A stretch of DNA of 64,000 nucleotides from JAWOLE01 sp963815655. Lineage in GTDB: Bacteria; Acidobacteriota; Thermoanaerobaculia; UBA5066; Gp7-AA6. The stretch is taken from the NCBI GenBank assembly GCA_963815655.1, contig CAWFHK010000001.1, positions 3,906,001-3,970,000 of the forward strand. The letters are read 5' to 3'. The notes beneath the pieces were generated by a model that ran no database searches, was not told where the DNA came from, and saw only the letters and a list, made by a program, of their open reading frames with translations. Of this stretch, positions 43,385 to 51,379 are shown one piece after another; position 1 is the first letter of the stretch, and each line of letters starts with the position of its first letter. The translations under genes were made by a program, and so were the position numbers.

Positions 43385-44623
43385 CTACTCGAAGAGCCGG
43401 CCCCCCGGCTCGAGCGACTCGAAGTACTCCAGGTAGCGCCGCCTCTGCTCCGGCTCGCCGTAGAGCCGCTCGGCGGTCTCGCGCGCCTTCCGCGAGGCGG
43501 CGGCGTACTTCCCGGGGTCGTCCCAGAGCTCGCAGACCGCCTCGAACCACGGGCGGATCTCCTCCGCTTCCGGAACCACGAGGCTCTTCTCCGGCAGCCT
43601 GTCGGGGACCGGGAGCACGCGCCCGGCTCCGGCGACCGTCTGCGGCAGTCCCCCGCGGTCGCTCACGAGCGGCGGGATCCCGTTGATCATCGCTTCCGCC
43701 GCGACGCGGCCGAAGGGATCGGGAAACAACGAGGGGACGAGCAGGAGCTTCGTCAGCGCGAAGAAGTCGGCCGGCCGCGGCAGCGGGGGAGCGGCCATGA
43801 TCTGAGGGTACTTTCCGAAGTCGATGCCGGGAATGGCGTTCAACGCCCCCGCGCTCGAGGCCGACTGCACGACGAGGATCGGGATGTCGGGGCGGGTCGA
43901 GCCGAGCATGTCGGCGAGCCGCGCGAACACGCCGGCGCCCTTGTGCGGCGAGGGATTGACGTATGTGACGAAATTCCGCGACTCTTCCGGCGCAAGCACC
44001 TCGGACCAGTCGATCGGCGAGGCGATGCCGACGCTGCGAAGCCCGATCTTCTCGCGGTACAGGTCGGAGAGGTACCGGCTCGTGGTGAAGACGTGATCCA
44101 CGTGCTCGAAGAAGCGCCGGTCCTCGTACCCGTGGTTGCGGAGCGTGAAGACCGTCGCGACACCGCGGGCCTGCGCGCGCCGCAGGGATTCGGCGACGAC
44201 CGGATGCGAACCGTAGGTCAGGAGCAGATCGGGCCGGAACTCGCCGAGCTGTTGATCGAGCAGGAAGAGGAACTGCTCGGATTCGAGGTGGTCGGGATTC
44301 CGCCCCTCGTTGTGCCGGGTCAGGAGCATCGTGACCGCCGCGCCCCCGAGCGCGAAGTGGACGGTCGGCCGGCCGACCATCCTGTTGGCGGGTTTCCGAA
44401 CCGACCGCACGAACGCGGGCGCCGGCGGCTGGCGCGCCACCTCGACGCCGAGGCCGGCCAGGTGCTCGTCGAGGTCGGGCGGCCGGGCGTCGAAGCGGGC
44501 CGTGGCGAGCACCCGGCAGTCGTGGCCCGCCTCCGCCAGCCACTTCATCAGGATCCGGATGCTGCGCGCGGCGCCGCTTTCCCTGTCGGTGTACGCGTTG
44601 TGAACGGCGAGAAGGATCCGCAC
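43385..44623 (-). CDS. GT4-type glycosyltransferase
   Basis: This protein has a GT-B fold. The N-terminal half starts VRILLAVHNAYTDRESGA, with the Gly/Ser-rich substrate loop, and contains DLLLTYGSHPVVAESLRRA. The C-terminal half has NPSPHKGAGVFARLADM, LLLVPSLFPDPFGRVAAEAMINGIPPLVSDRGG and the Glu of the GT4 nucleotide-sugar site (DPFGRVAAEA). It transfers a sugar from a nucleotide donor, probably in exopolysaccharide or cell-wall glycan synthesis. I prefer the GTG at 44623 because homologs begin at this strand; a GTG at 44641 is the longer alternative. The gene is alone, with repeats on its 5' side. Confidence 0.87.
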   Translation of the reverse strand: MRILLAVHNAYTDRESGAARSIRILMKWLAEAGHDCRVLATARFDARPPDLDEHLAGLGVEVARQPPAPAFVRSVRKPANRMVGRPTVHFALGGAAVTMLLTRHNEGRNPDHLESEQFLFLLDQQLGEFRPDLLLTYGSHPVVAESLRRAQARGVATVFTLRNHGYEDRRFFEHVDHVFTTSRYLSDLYREKIGLRSVGIASPIDWSEVLAPEESRNFVTYVNPSPHKGAGVFARLADMLGSTRPDIPILVVQSASSAGALNAIPGIDFGKYPQIMAAPPLPRPADFFALTKLLLVPSLFPDPFGRVAAEAMINGIPPLVSDRGGLPQTVAGAGRVLPVPDRLPEKSLVVPEAEEIRPWFEAVCELWDDPGKYAAASRKARETAERLYGEPEQRRRYLEYFESLEPGGRLFE

Positions 44624-44693
44624 GAGCCCACGCGGTACCACCGACGTGCCCGCCCGTCAAGAGCGATGCGGGCTCCGAGTCGTCTGCCGGTGG

Positions 44694-44903
44694 ACCGTAA
44701 CACCCGAATCGCAAGTGGCGCTCTCGAGGCGCGTGTTCCTTTCGAATCCGCCCCGGGGTCGGGCCGGCCTCCCTCCGTCGCACGCGACGGCCCAGCCGCG
44801 AAAGACAGAACCTGGCCGTCGCTTGTCGTTCAGTCGCACTGAAAGCGAGGCGATTGCAGTCGCGTCCCCGCTCCTTCACTCACGCTCCTCCGGGAGGGGG
44901 CCC
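44694..44903 (+). repeat. Dispersed repeat, family 3, copy B
   Basis: A 210-bp copy of the element at 19748-19955, in the same orientation. The dyad CCGTCGC-AC-GCGACGG is again present. Its right end (CTCACGCTCCTCCGGGAGG) overlaps the last codons and stop of a degraded minus-strand gene, which would end in Pro-Pro-Pro-Gly-Gly-Ala. It marks where the element meets coding sequence. Confidence 0.65.
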
Positions 44904-45381
44904 GTTGAGGTTGCAGAGGTTGATGTTGGGAGTGAAGTGCCCCGGGCCCGTGGACTGGACGAGGCCGAGGATCTCGACGGTGCAGGCTTCCAGGTGCACG
45001 AGGTCGGCGCCCGGGTCGGCCCCCTTGCTGCTGACGCCGCCGTCGTCGTCGATCAGCAGATCGCAGCAGGCCTTGCGATGTTGTGCCCCGCGTAGCGATC
45101 GACGGCAGCGTCCTTGCCGCCGACGGTGATCTGCATGGAGCAGGCGCTCGCGCCCGAGGGTGAGGCGGGATCGTCGCCCGGGATGTGGCCGTTCGAAGTG
45201 ATGATCAGATCACCGGCGACCGCGTACGGGCCGCAGAGAGAAACCGTCGTGCTGATGACCGTGGGTAAGAGGAGGCGGAAGGGCCAGGCTCCGTTTTTCC
45301 CCGCAACAGGAAGAATCCCGCCGCCAGCAACGCAATCAACAGCCACGTTTCCCGGTTTCTCTTCAGTGCCGCGATGTTCAC
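44880..45381 (-). pseudogene. Frameshifted gene for a small exported protein
   Basis: Three consecutive frames on the minus strand read as one protein. The N-terminal part (from GTG 45381) gives NIAALKRNRETWLLIALLAAG, a signal-anchor. A second frame gives TVSLCGPYAVAGDLIITSNG and DPASPSGASACSMQITVGGK, and a third frame gives KACCDLLIDDDGG, VHLEACTVEILGLVQSTGPGHF and NLCNLNGPPPGGA. The breaks lie near 45290 and 45075. The product would be a Cys-containing surface protein like others in this region. Two real or sequencing frameshifts separate the pieces. No family is recognised. Confidence 0.5.
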
Positions 45382-45547
45382 CCTCCTCCGAAGTTCTTGA
45401 TGAGCGGAGCCCATAACACGCGATGGCCGGCAACGTCAATTGGACATTGGTCCAGACCAGGAACCAATCCTCGCATCTCCTTGCGCGGGCCCGGCTTCGC
45501 CTCTCTGTTACTGTGTTATAGATGCCACGAAAGAAATCGAAAACATC

Positions 45548-46732
45548 ATGAAGAGAAGAGGCGGTACTGGAGCGCGGATCGGTGTCTTCGCCGGTGCCCT
45601 GGCCTCAGCCGTCCTGGTCCTGGGCGCAACCCGGGGCCCCGCACCGGTGGACGTCTTGACGATCGGGACGGTGAACGTCTCGTCCGGCACGGGCCAGGTC
45701 AAGGTCCCGTTCTCGATCCAGGACAACACCGGCACCCTGATCGGCCGCGACAAGGGCGCGGGCCTGCGGATCACGATCTTCGCGGCGCAGGTGGTCTACG
45801 GGCCCAACGCCTGCATCGACACGCCGTCTTCGGCGAGCGCGCGCATCGACCTGACCGGCGGCATCCTCGCCAGCCAGAGCGCGGACCTTGACAGCCGCGT
45901 CAAGGTGGCCAACACGTCGCAGACCTGGTTCTACTCCTCGGCGGAGTCGAACGGGCTCATCCCCTTCACGGCGGCGGCCAGCCCCGGAGACCTGATGGGA
46001 CAACTGGTCTTCGACCTGACCGGCTGCCCGGCCGGCCCGATCAGCCTGACCGTCACCGCGTCCGGCGCGGCGCAAGCCCTGCTCAGCTCCGACAGTGGCA
46101 TGTCCGAGACTTCCGGCAGCGGTCTCACGGTCGTCAACGGCGCGATCAACATCACTCTCCCCACGAGCACGCCGACGAACACTCCGACCAATACGCCGAC
46201 GAATACGCCCACGAGCACGCCGACGAGGACGCCGACCGGCACGCCGACCAACACGCCGACACTCACGCAGACGCCGACGAACACACCGACGTTTACGCCG
46301 ACGAACACGCCCACGATCACGCCGACGGTTACCTTCACGAACACGCCGACGCTCACGCCGACCGGCACGCAGTCGCCGACCTTCACGCCGACGCTCACGC
46401 CGACGAACACGCCGACGAACACGCCGACGGCCACGGTGACGAACACGCCGACGAACACGCCGACCGGCACTCCGCCGCCGACGATCACGCCGACGTTCAC
46501 GGCGACGAACACGCCCACGATCACGGCGACGTTCACGGTGACCAACACCCCGACGAACACGCCGGTCGCGACGGTGACGCCGACGACGACCCCGATTCCG
46601 CCCCCGACCACGACGCCGGTTCCGGGAGCGATTCCGGCAAACATCCCGACGCTGGACGGACGGTCGCTCGCTTTCCTCGCCGCGCTCCTCGCGGCTGCCG
46701 GCCTGCTGCTGTCGAAGCGCCTTTCCGGGTAG
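45548..46732 (+). CDS. Surface protein with cohesin-like domain, Thr-Pro linker and IPTL-type C-terminal anchor
   Basis: This 394-residue protein starts MKRRGGTGAR with a signal segment to about residue 35. Residues 38-195 look cohesin-like: paired strands TGQVKVPFSIQDNTG, then PGDLMGQLVFDLTGCPAGPISLTV and the closing VVNGAINI, which matches cohesin ends. Residues 200-360 are a low-complexity Thr-Pro-x linker. The end (NIPTLDGRSLAFLAALLAAAG then LLLSKRLSG) matches the IPTL-CTERM sorting signal, which directs exosortase-type processing and surface attachment. The next gene, ten bases on, encodes a dockerin-bearing protein, the natural partner of a cohesin. The cohesin call rests on pattern, not on an alignment. 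Confidence 0.65.
   Translation: MKRRGGTGARIGVFAGALASAVLVLGATRGPAPVDVLTIGTVNVSSGTGQVKVPFSIQDNTGTLIGRDKGAGLRITIFAAQVVYGPNACIDTPSSASARIDLTGGILASQSADLDSRVKVANTSQTWFYSSAESNGLIPFTAAASPGDLMGQLVFDLTGCPAGPISLTVTASGAAQALLSSDSGMSETSGSGLTVVNGAINITLPTSTPTNTPTNTPTNTPTSTPTRTPTGTPTNTPTLTQTPTNTPTFTPTNTPTITPTVTFTNTPTLTPTGTQSPTFTPTLTPTNTPTNTPTATVTNTPTNTPTGTPPPTITPTFTATNTPTITATFTVTNTPTNTPVATVTPTTTPIPPPTTTPVPGAIPANIPTLDGRSLAFLAALLAAAGLLLSKRLSG
46159..46625. repeat. Degenerate 6/12-bp minisatellite coding for the Thr-Pro linker
   Basis: ACGCCGAC/ACGAACACGCCG words recur for about 460 bp inside the cohesin-like gene. They encode TPT-N/S/G/F/L/I units. Slippage here would change the linker length without a frameshift, because repeats are multiples of three. 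Confidence 0.7.
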
Positions 46733-46742
46733 GAGTACGATC

Positions 46743-48767
46743 ATGACAAGTTCCTCGAGTGAATGGAGAAAATGCTCAGGGGCTCGTCGGGCGCCGGCGG
46801 CCAGGCTCGCCCTGCTCGTCCTGCCCGCGCTTCTCCTGGGGTCTCGTCCGGGATCGGCCGCGACCCCCGCCCGGAAAGCACGAGTGGACGCCGTCATTCC
46901 GCGAGAGGCCGTCCAGGCCCTGTCGTCGGAGCAGAGGACCACCCCGCTCTCCCTGTCCGTATTTCGCGGCCTCTCGAAATCGGAGGCCGAGGTCGTCTTC
47001 GGGGCTTCACAGGCAGCCGTCTACGCCGAGAAGGGGGGAATCGTCTACGCTCTGACGACCTCCTCCGCGCCGCGCGCGACCCGGATGTTGCTGGCCCGGC
47101 GCCCGTCGCTCACGCCGACGGACCCGTGGGCAAAGGCCCGCTTCCTGAGAACCACAACGGCCGAGGCGTTCGCGTCCGCCGTCAACTCTCTCCTGCCGGG
47201 CCTCACCCGGGGCGCGTACGGAGCGTACCTGACGAAGTTTCCCTACACGCTCGAGCTATCCGCGGCGGCCGCGGCGTCCCTGCCGAAAGGGCCTGCAGCC
47301 CGACCGGCGCGCCCCGCGGCGCCCAGGACCGCCGGGACCGTCCTGTCCGAGACGTTCGAGACCGACCCGTTCGCGAGCCGGTGGGCCCAGACCAGCCTGG
47401 ACGGGGACGGGGGCACGATCGAGTGGGGCTGGACGACTTGCGACGCGCATACCGGCTCGCACTCGATCGACGGCGTTCGGGGCGGCACGACCGGGAGCAC
47501 GATCGGGTGCGCCTCGGCATACCCCGCGAACCAGTTCAACCTCATCAACTACACCACTTACCTCGACATGACCGGAGCCTCCACCCAGGCCTGGATGGAA
47601 GTCTTCATGAACATGGTCACGGAGAACAACCCCAACAACGACTTCGTGGGGATCCTCTTCCGCGACCCGCTCCATATCTCCCAACTCCACGGGTTCCGTT
47701 ACTCCGGGGATCAGGCGGGGGCGTGGTGGCGATTCCTTTTCAACCTGAAGGAGTGGACGCCGCACCTCGACCTCACGCTCCACGACGACAATGTCCTCGC
47801 CCTCGTGTTCGGGTCCAATGCCACGACCCAGTCCGGGTTCGGGGCCCGCGTCGACGACCTCACGATCACGACGGACACGACCCCGGGGATGACCTGCAAC
47901 GCGGCGGTCGACATCGCGTATGGACAGGTGCCTGTCTCCGTCACGCTGACCGGCAGCACGACCGGCGGGACGGGGTCGCCGACCTTCATCTGGGACCCAC
48001 TCGACGGCAGCTCCCAGGTCGCGGGTCAGGTTCTGATGCACACGTACACCGTGCCCGGAGAGTACCAGCCCGACATGTTCGCCACCGACACGGTCAGCGG
48101 CGTCACGACTCGCTGCACGGCGTCCGTGCACGTCACGGCCGCGCGGAGCGCCATGGGCGTCGACCGCCCGAACGACGTCTGCAGCGCCGCCAAGCTCATC
48201 CCCACCAGTTCATTCAGCGAAGCCTTCTCGGCGGTCGGCTACACGCAGGACCCCGACGAGCCCCAGCCCTGCGGGCCGGCGATCGGCGCCACCGCGTGGT
48301 ACAAGTTCGTCGCTCCTTCCACCGGGACGGCGCTCATCTCGCTCTGCTCATCCAATTACGACACCGTCCTCGGCGTGTACACCGGGTCCTGCGGCAGCTT
48401 TACGACCCGGGGCTGTAACGACGACGACGCGTCGTGCGGCGGCAACCCCGCCGCCTCGAAGCTCACGCACGTCCAGATGACGAACGGGACCACGTACTGG
48501 ATCCAGGTGGGCGCTTCCGGCGGCTATGGCTCACAACCCGGAAATGCCCAGATCGACTTCACGTTCACGCCGGGAGTCAACGGCGACGCGGACGGGAACG
48601 GGATCGTCAACGGGCTCGATGTCGTCTACCTCATCAACTACATCTTCGCGGGAGGCCCCGCCCCCCTGGGGCCGGTGGACGCGAACGGGGACGGGAACGT
48701 CAACGGACTCGACATCGTCTACCTCATCAACTACATCTTCGCGGGAGGACCGGCGCCGGTGCCCTGA
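46743..48767 (+). CDS. Secreted multidomain protein ending in a type I dockerin
   Basis: The protein has 674 residues, with TAGGAG seven bases before the ATG and a signal peptide cut near GSAATP. The layout is: an N-terminal region (about 45-195); a jelly-roll-like domain (about 200-370, from LSETFETDPFASRW); a PKD-like domain (about 395-470, TFIWDPLDG and YTVPGEYQP); a PPC-like domain (about 485-615, GATAWYKFVAP and YWIQVGA); and a dockerin at about 617-672. The two dockerin calcium loops are DADGNGIVNGLD and DANGDGNVNGLD, both with complete Asp/Asn ligands and followed by YLINYIF. A cohesin-like partner is encoded ten bases upstream. No catalytic motif was recognised. Confidence 0.8.
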   Translation: MTSSSSEWRKCSGARRAPAARLALLVLPALLLGSRPGSAATPARKARVDAVIPREAVQALSSEQRTTPLSLSVFRGLSKSEAEVVFGASQAAVYAEKGGIVYALTTSSAPRATRMLLARRPSLTPTDPWAKARFLRTTTAEAFASAVNSLLPGLTRGAYGAYLTKFPYTLELSAAAAASLPKGPAARPARPAAPRTAGTVLSETFETDPFASRWAQTSLDGDGGTIEWGWTTCDAHTGSHSIDGVRGGTTGSTIGCASAYPANQFNLINYTTYLDMTGASTQAWMEVFMNMVTENNPNNDFVGILFRDPLHISQLHGFRYSGDQAGAWWRFLFNLKEWTPHLDLTLHDDNVLALVFGSNATTQSGFGARVDDLTITTDTTPGMTCNAAVDIAYGQVPVSVTLTGSTTGGTGSPTFIWDPLDGSSQVAGQVLMHTYTVPGEYQPDMFATDTVSGVTTRCTASVHVTAARSAMGVDRPNDVCSAAKLIPTSSFSEAFSAVGYTQDPDEPQPCGPAIGATAWYKFVAPSTGTALISLCSSNYDTVLGVYTGSCGSFTTRGCNDDDASCGGNPAASKLTHVQMTNGTTYWIQVGASGGYGSQPGNAQIDFTFTPGVNGDADGNGIVNGLDVVYLINYIFAGGPAPLGPVDANGDGNVNGLDIVYLINYIFAGGPAPVP

Positions 48768-48793
48768 ATCGCCGGCCACCCCGATCCGGACGA

Positions 48794-48818
48794 GAAGCCC
48801 CGGCGCCGCCGGGGCTTC
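48794..48818. terminator. Bidirectional terminator between dockerin and TolC genes
   Basis: The perfect 11-bp stem GAAGCCCCGGC/GCCGGGGCTTC with a 3-nt loop lies between convergent stops. The downstream ATTGTTGTTG is T-rich on the plus strand. Confidence 0.65.
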
Positions 48819-48837
48819 ATTGTTGTTGAACCGTCTG

Positions 48838-50181
48838 TCATCGGCCGGACACGACGCTCGCGGAGGCCGGGCCGGGATTTCCTGCGAGCAGGACCCCGGG
48901 GAGATCTCCGCGCAGCTCGAGCAGCCGGGCGCGCGCGGCGACGAGGCCCTGGCTCGCCTGGGATTCGTCGTCCGCGGCTCTCGCCGCGGCGATCTCGGCG
49001 CGGTCGATGGCGTCGGGCTCGCCGCGGCCTTCGTCGGCAAGCGCCTTCTCGACGGCCAGCGCCTGCGCCGCGACCGCGAGGGCCCGCGTCGCGAGCTGCC
49101 TCTGCAACGCCGCCTTCGCCGCCTCGATCTCGGCGCGCCGCACCGCGAGCTCGACGTCGCGCTCGCGGGCGCGCCGGTCCGCCCGGATCCTGTCGAGGCG
49201 GGCCTGCGCCGCGGCCTGTCCCTGCGCGAGGCGTCCGCCGGTCCAGAGCGGCACGGCGACCGAGACTCCCACCGCCCAGTCGTTCGCCTTGAACTTGACG
49301 AAGTACTGGTCGAAATTGTTGAAATTCGCCAGCCGCATGTACTGCCCCTCCGCCTGGACGACCGGGAGCCAGGCGCGCCTCTGGAGGAAGGCGGCGCGGT
49401 CGAGCGCGGCCTCCTGCCGCGAGAGGGCCGCGAGTGCGGGATCCGCGGCGCGCGCGGCGGCGAGATGGTTGCCGGGCGCGGGCTCGGGGAGGGCCGCGAG
49501 CGGGTCCTCGGCGGCGTCGAGAGCCTCGCCGCGCGGCGCGTCCACGAGCCAGGCGAGCTCCAGCCGGTCGAGCTCCGCCTCGCCTTGGCGGTCGGCCAGC
49601 GCCTGCTTGGCGCGCGCGACGTCGAGGCCCGCCTGCGCAGCGTCGAGGCTCGTCCGCCGCCCTTCGCGGGCGAGCGCGGTGACGCGGCGCAGCATCGCCT
49701 CGCGCGCCTCGAGCTCCCTCCGGGCGTTGCCGATCCTCCGGCGATCCTCCCAGTTGCGCGCATAGGAGAGGACGAGAGCGCGCGCCGTCGCGGAGCTCGC
49801 GAGGGCGGAGGCCCCGGCCAGGCCTTCCGCGCCGGCCTGCGCTTCGAGGGCCTCGGCGCGGCGGGCGGGGTCGTAGAGAGTCTGGTGGACCTCGAGGCCG
49901 AACACGGCGGGGACCCTCCCCGCGACCGCGACGGGAAGGCCGCTCGAGTATCCGGGAGTCGTGGTCGCGAAGGCCTGGGGATGGAATCCCGCGGCGGCGG
50001 CTCCGGCGCGGCCCGCCGACTCCGCGGCCGCGGCCCGCGCCGACGCGGTCTCCGGCGCGTGGGCCAGGGCCAGCTCCGCGGCGCGGCGGAGCGTCAACGG
50101 TGCGGCCGCCGGCGCCTGGCCGGAAACCGGGAGAGCGGGCAGCGCGGCGGCGAAGAGCAGGGCGAGTCCCGGTCTATTCAT
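48838..50181 (-). CDS. TolC family outer-membrane efflux protein
   Basis: This 447-residue protein has a signal peptide (MNRPGLALLFAAAL to VSGQ). It shows two repeats of the outer-membrane efflux protein domain: long Ala/Arg/Glu-rich helices (RRAAELALAHAPETASARA, then ELDRLELAWLVD) and a beta segment GVSVAVPLWTGGRLAQGQ, characteristic of TolC/OprM. It forms the outer-membrane channel of a tripartite exporter. The HlyD-type adaptor and MacB-like permease genes are directly upstream in the same operon; its start overlaps the permease end by eight bases. Confidence 0.9.
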   Translation of the reverse strand: MNRPGLALLFAAALPALPVSGQAPAAAPLTLRRAAELALAHAPETASARAAAAESAGRAGAAAAGFHPQAFATTTPGYSSGLPVAVAGRVPAVFGLEVHQTLYDPARRAEALEAQAGAEGLAGASALASSATARALVLSYARNWEDRRRIGNARRELEAREAMLRRVTALAREGRRTSLDAAQAGLDVARAKQALADRQGEAELDRLELAWLVDAPRGEALDAAEDPLAALPEPAPGNHLAAARAADPALAALSRQEAALDRAAFLQRRAWLPVVQAEGQYMRLANFNNFDQYFVKFKANDWAVGVSVAVPLWTGGRLAQGQAAAQARLDRIRADRRARERDVELAVRRAEIEAAKAALQRQLATRALAVAAQALAVEKALADEGRGEPDAIDRAEIAAARAADDESQASQGLVAARARLLELRGDLPGVLLAGNPGPASASVVSGR

Positions 50182-51379
50182 AGCGGAGAGCCTCCGTCGG
50201 GTTGAGATGCGCGGCGCGGTAGGCCGGCACGACGCCGAACACGACCGTGACGCCGCAGGAGAAGAGGAACGCGAGGAGAGCGGAGAGTCCCGAGACCCGG
50301 ATCAGGAAGGTCTTGACGAAGGGGCGCAGCAGGAGCGGGAGGCCCATGCCCACGACGACGCCGATCAGGGCGCCGATCGCGCCGAGCATCAGGGCCTCGA
50401 GCAGGAACTGGCGGAGGATGTCGCGCCGCCGGGCTCCGACCGACATGCGGACGCCGATCTCCCGGGTGCGCTGCTCGACCGAGGCGAGCAGGATGTTCAT
50501 GATCCCGACGCCGCCGACGACGACCGAGACGGCCGCCGCGGCGATGAACGCGGCGATCAGGCCGAAGGAGATCGTGCGGGCGACGCGGATGACTGTCGTC
50601 ATGGTCTTGACCTTGAAGACCGAGCCCTGGTGGTGGCGCTCCTTCAACAGCTCCTCGACCGCCGCCGCGGCGTTCGGGATCTCGGAGAACTCCCGCACCT
50701 CGGCGAACACCGTGTCCACGCGCCGCGTCGGCGTGAAGAACCAGGCGACGGTGACCGGGATGAAGATCGAATACGGGGTGACTTCTCCCTGGCCCATTGT
50801 GTCCACGGGCTTGTCGAACTCGCCGACGACCTGGAAGGTCATCCCGAGAGTGCGGATCGTCTTGTCCGGGGAGTCGTCGTTTCCGAAGAGGTCGTGGTAG
50901 AGCGGCTGGCTGACGACGCACACCTTCGCGCGCTGGGAGACGTCGTCCTCGTCGAGGAACCGGCCGCGCAGGATCCGCAGATTCTTCCGGACGGAGGCGT
51001 AGTTGGGCGTCGTCCCGAGGACGGCGAGGTCCAGGGCCCGGGAGAGGACGGAGACGGTGCCGTGGAGCTGGACAAGCGGAGTGACGCCGGAGAAGAGATC
51101 GGCGCGCGCCTCGACGGCGCGCACGTCCGCGTCGGTGATCCGGTCCTCCGTCGTGCGCGAAACGCCGGCCGTGACCGTTCCCTCGTAGCTCGCCCAGATC
51201 AGGTGCGACCCGACCCCTTCGATCTGCGACATGACGAAGGTACGACCGGTCAGTCCCAGCGCGACGATGATGATGATCGCGGACGTCCCGACGACGAGCC
51301 CCGCCAGCGTCAGCGCGGTCTGGACGGGATGCGTCCGGAACCGGTGCATCGCCGTCTCAAACGTTTCCCGCGTGAACAT
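50174..51379 (-). CDS. MacB-like ABC transporter permease (FtsX family)
   Basis: This 401-residue protein has an N-terminal membrane helix (about 20-43, LTLAGLVVGTSAIIIIV), a large MacB periplasmic core domain (about 45-270), then three helices at the C-terminal end, the FtsX permease domain (GGVGIMNILLASVEQRTREIGVRMSVGARRRDILRQFL in family pattern). No ATPase domain is fused and none is encoded in the cluster, unlike MacB. It presumably borrows a separate ABC ATPase. Its ATG directly follows the TAG stop of the adaptor gene, showing tight coupling. Confidence 0.9.
   Translation of the reverse strand: MFTRETFETAMHRFRTHPVQTALTLAGLVVGTSAIIIIVALGLTGRTFVMSQIEGVGSHLIWASYEGTVTAGVSRTTEDRITDADVRAVEARADLFSGVTPLVQLHGTVSVLSRALDLAVLGTTPNYASVRKNLRILRGRFLDEDDVSQRAKVCVVSQPLYHDLFGNDDSPDKTIRTLGMTFQVVGEFDKPVDTMGQGEVTPYSIFIPVTVAWFFTPTRRVDTVFAEVREFSEIPNAAAAVEELLKERHHQGSVFKVKTMTTVIRVARTISFGLIAAFIAAAAVSVVVGGVGIMNILLASVEQRTREIGVRMSVGARRRDILRQFLLEALMLGAIGALIGVVVGMGLPLLLRPFVKTFLIRVSGLSALLAFLFSCGVTVVFGVVPAYRAAHLNPTEALRYE

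Noticed and set aside
45931..46644. An antisense open frame coding a Val-Gly repeat protein opposite the Thr-Pro linker
   Set aside because: It is the mirror of the minisatellite and has no ribosome site or independent signal.
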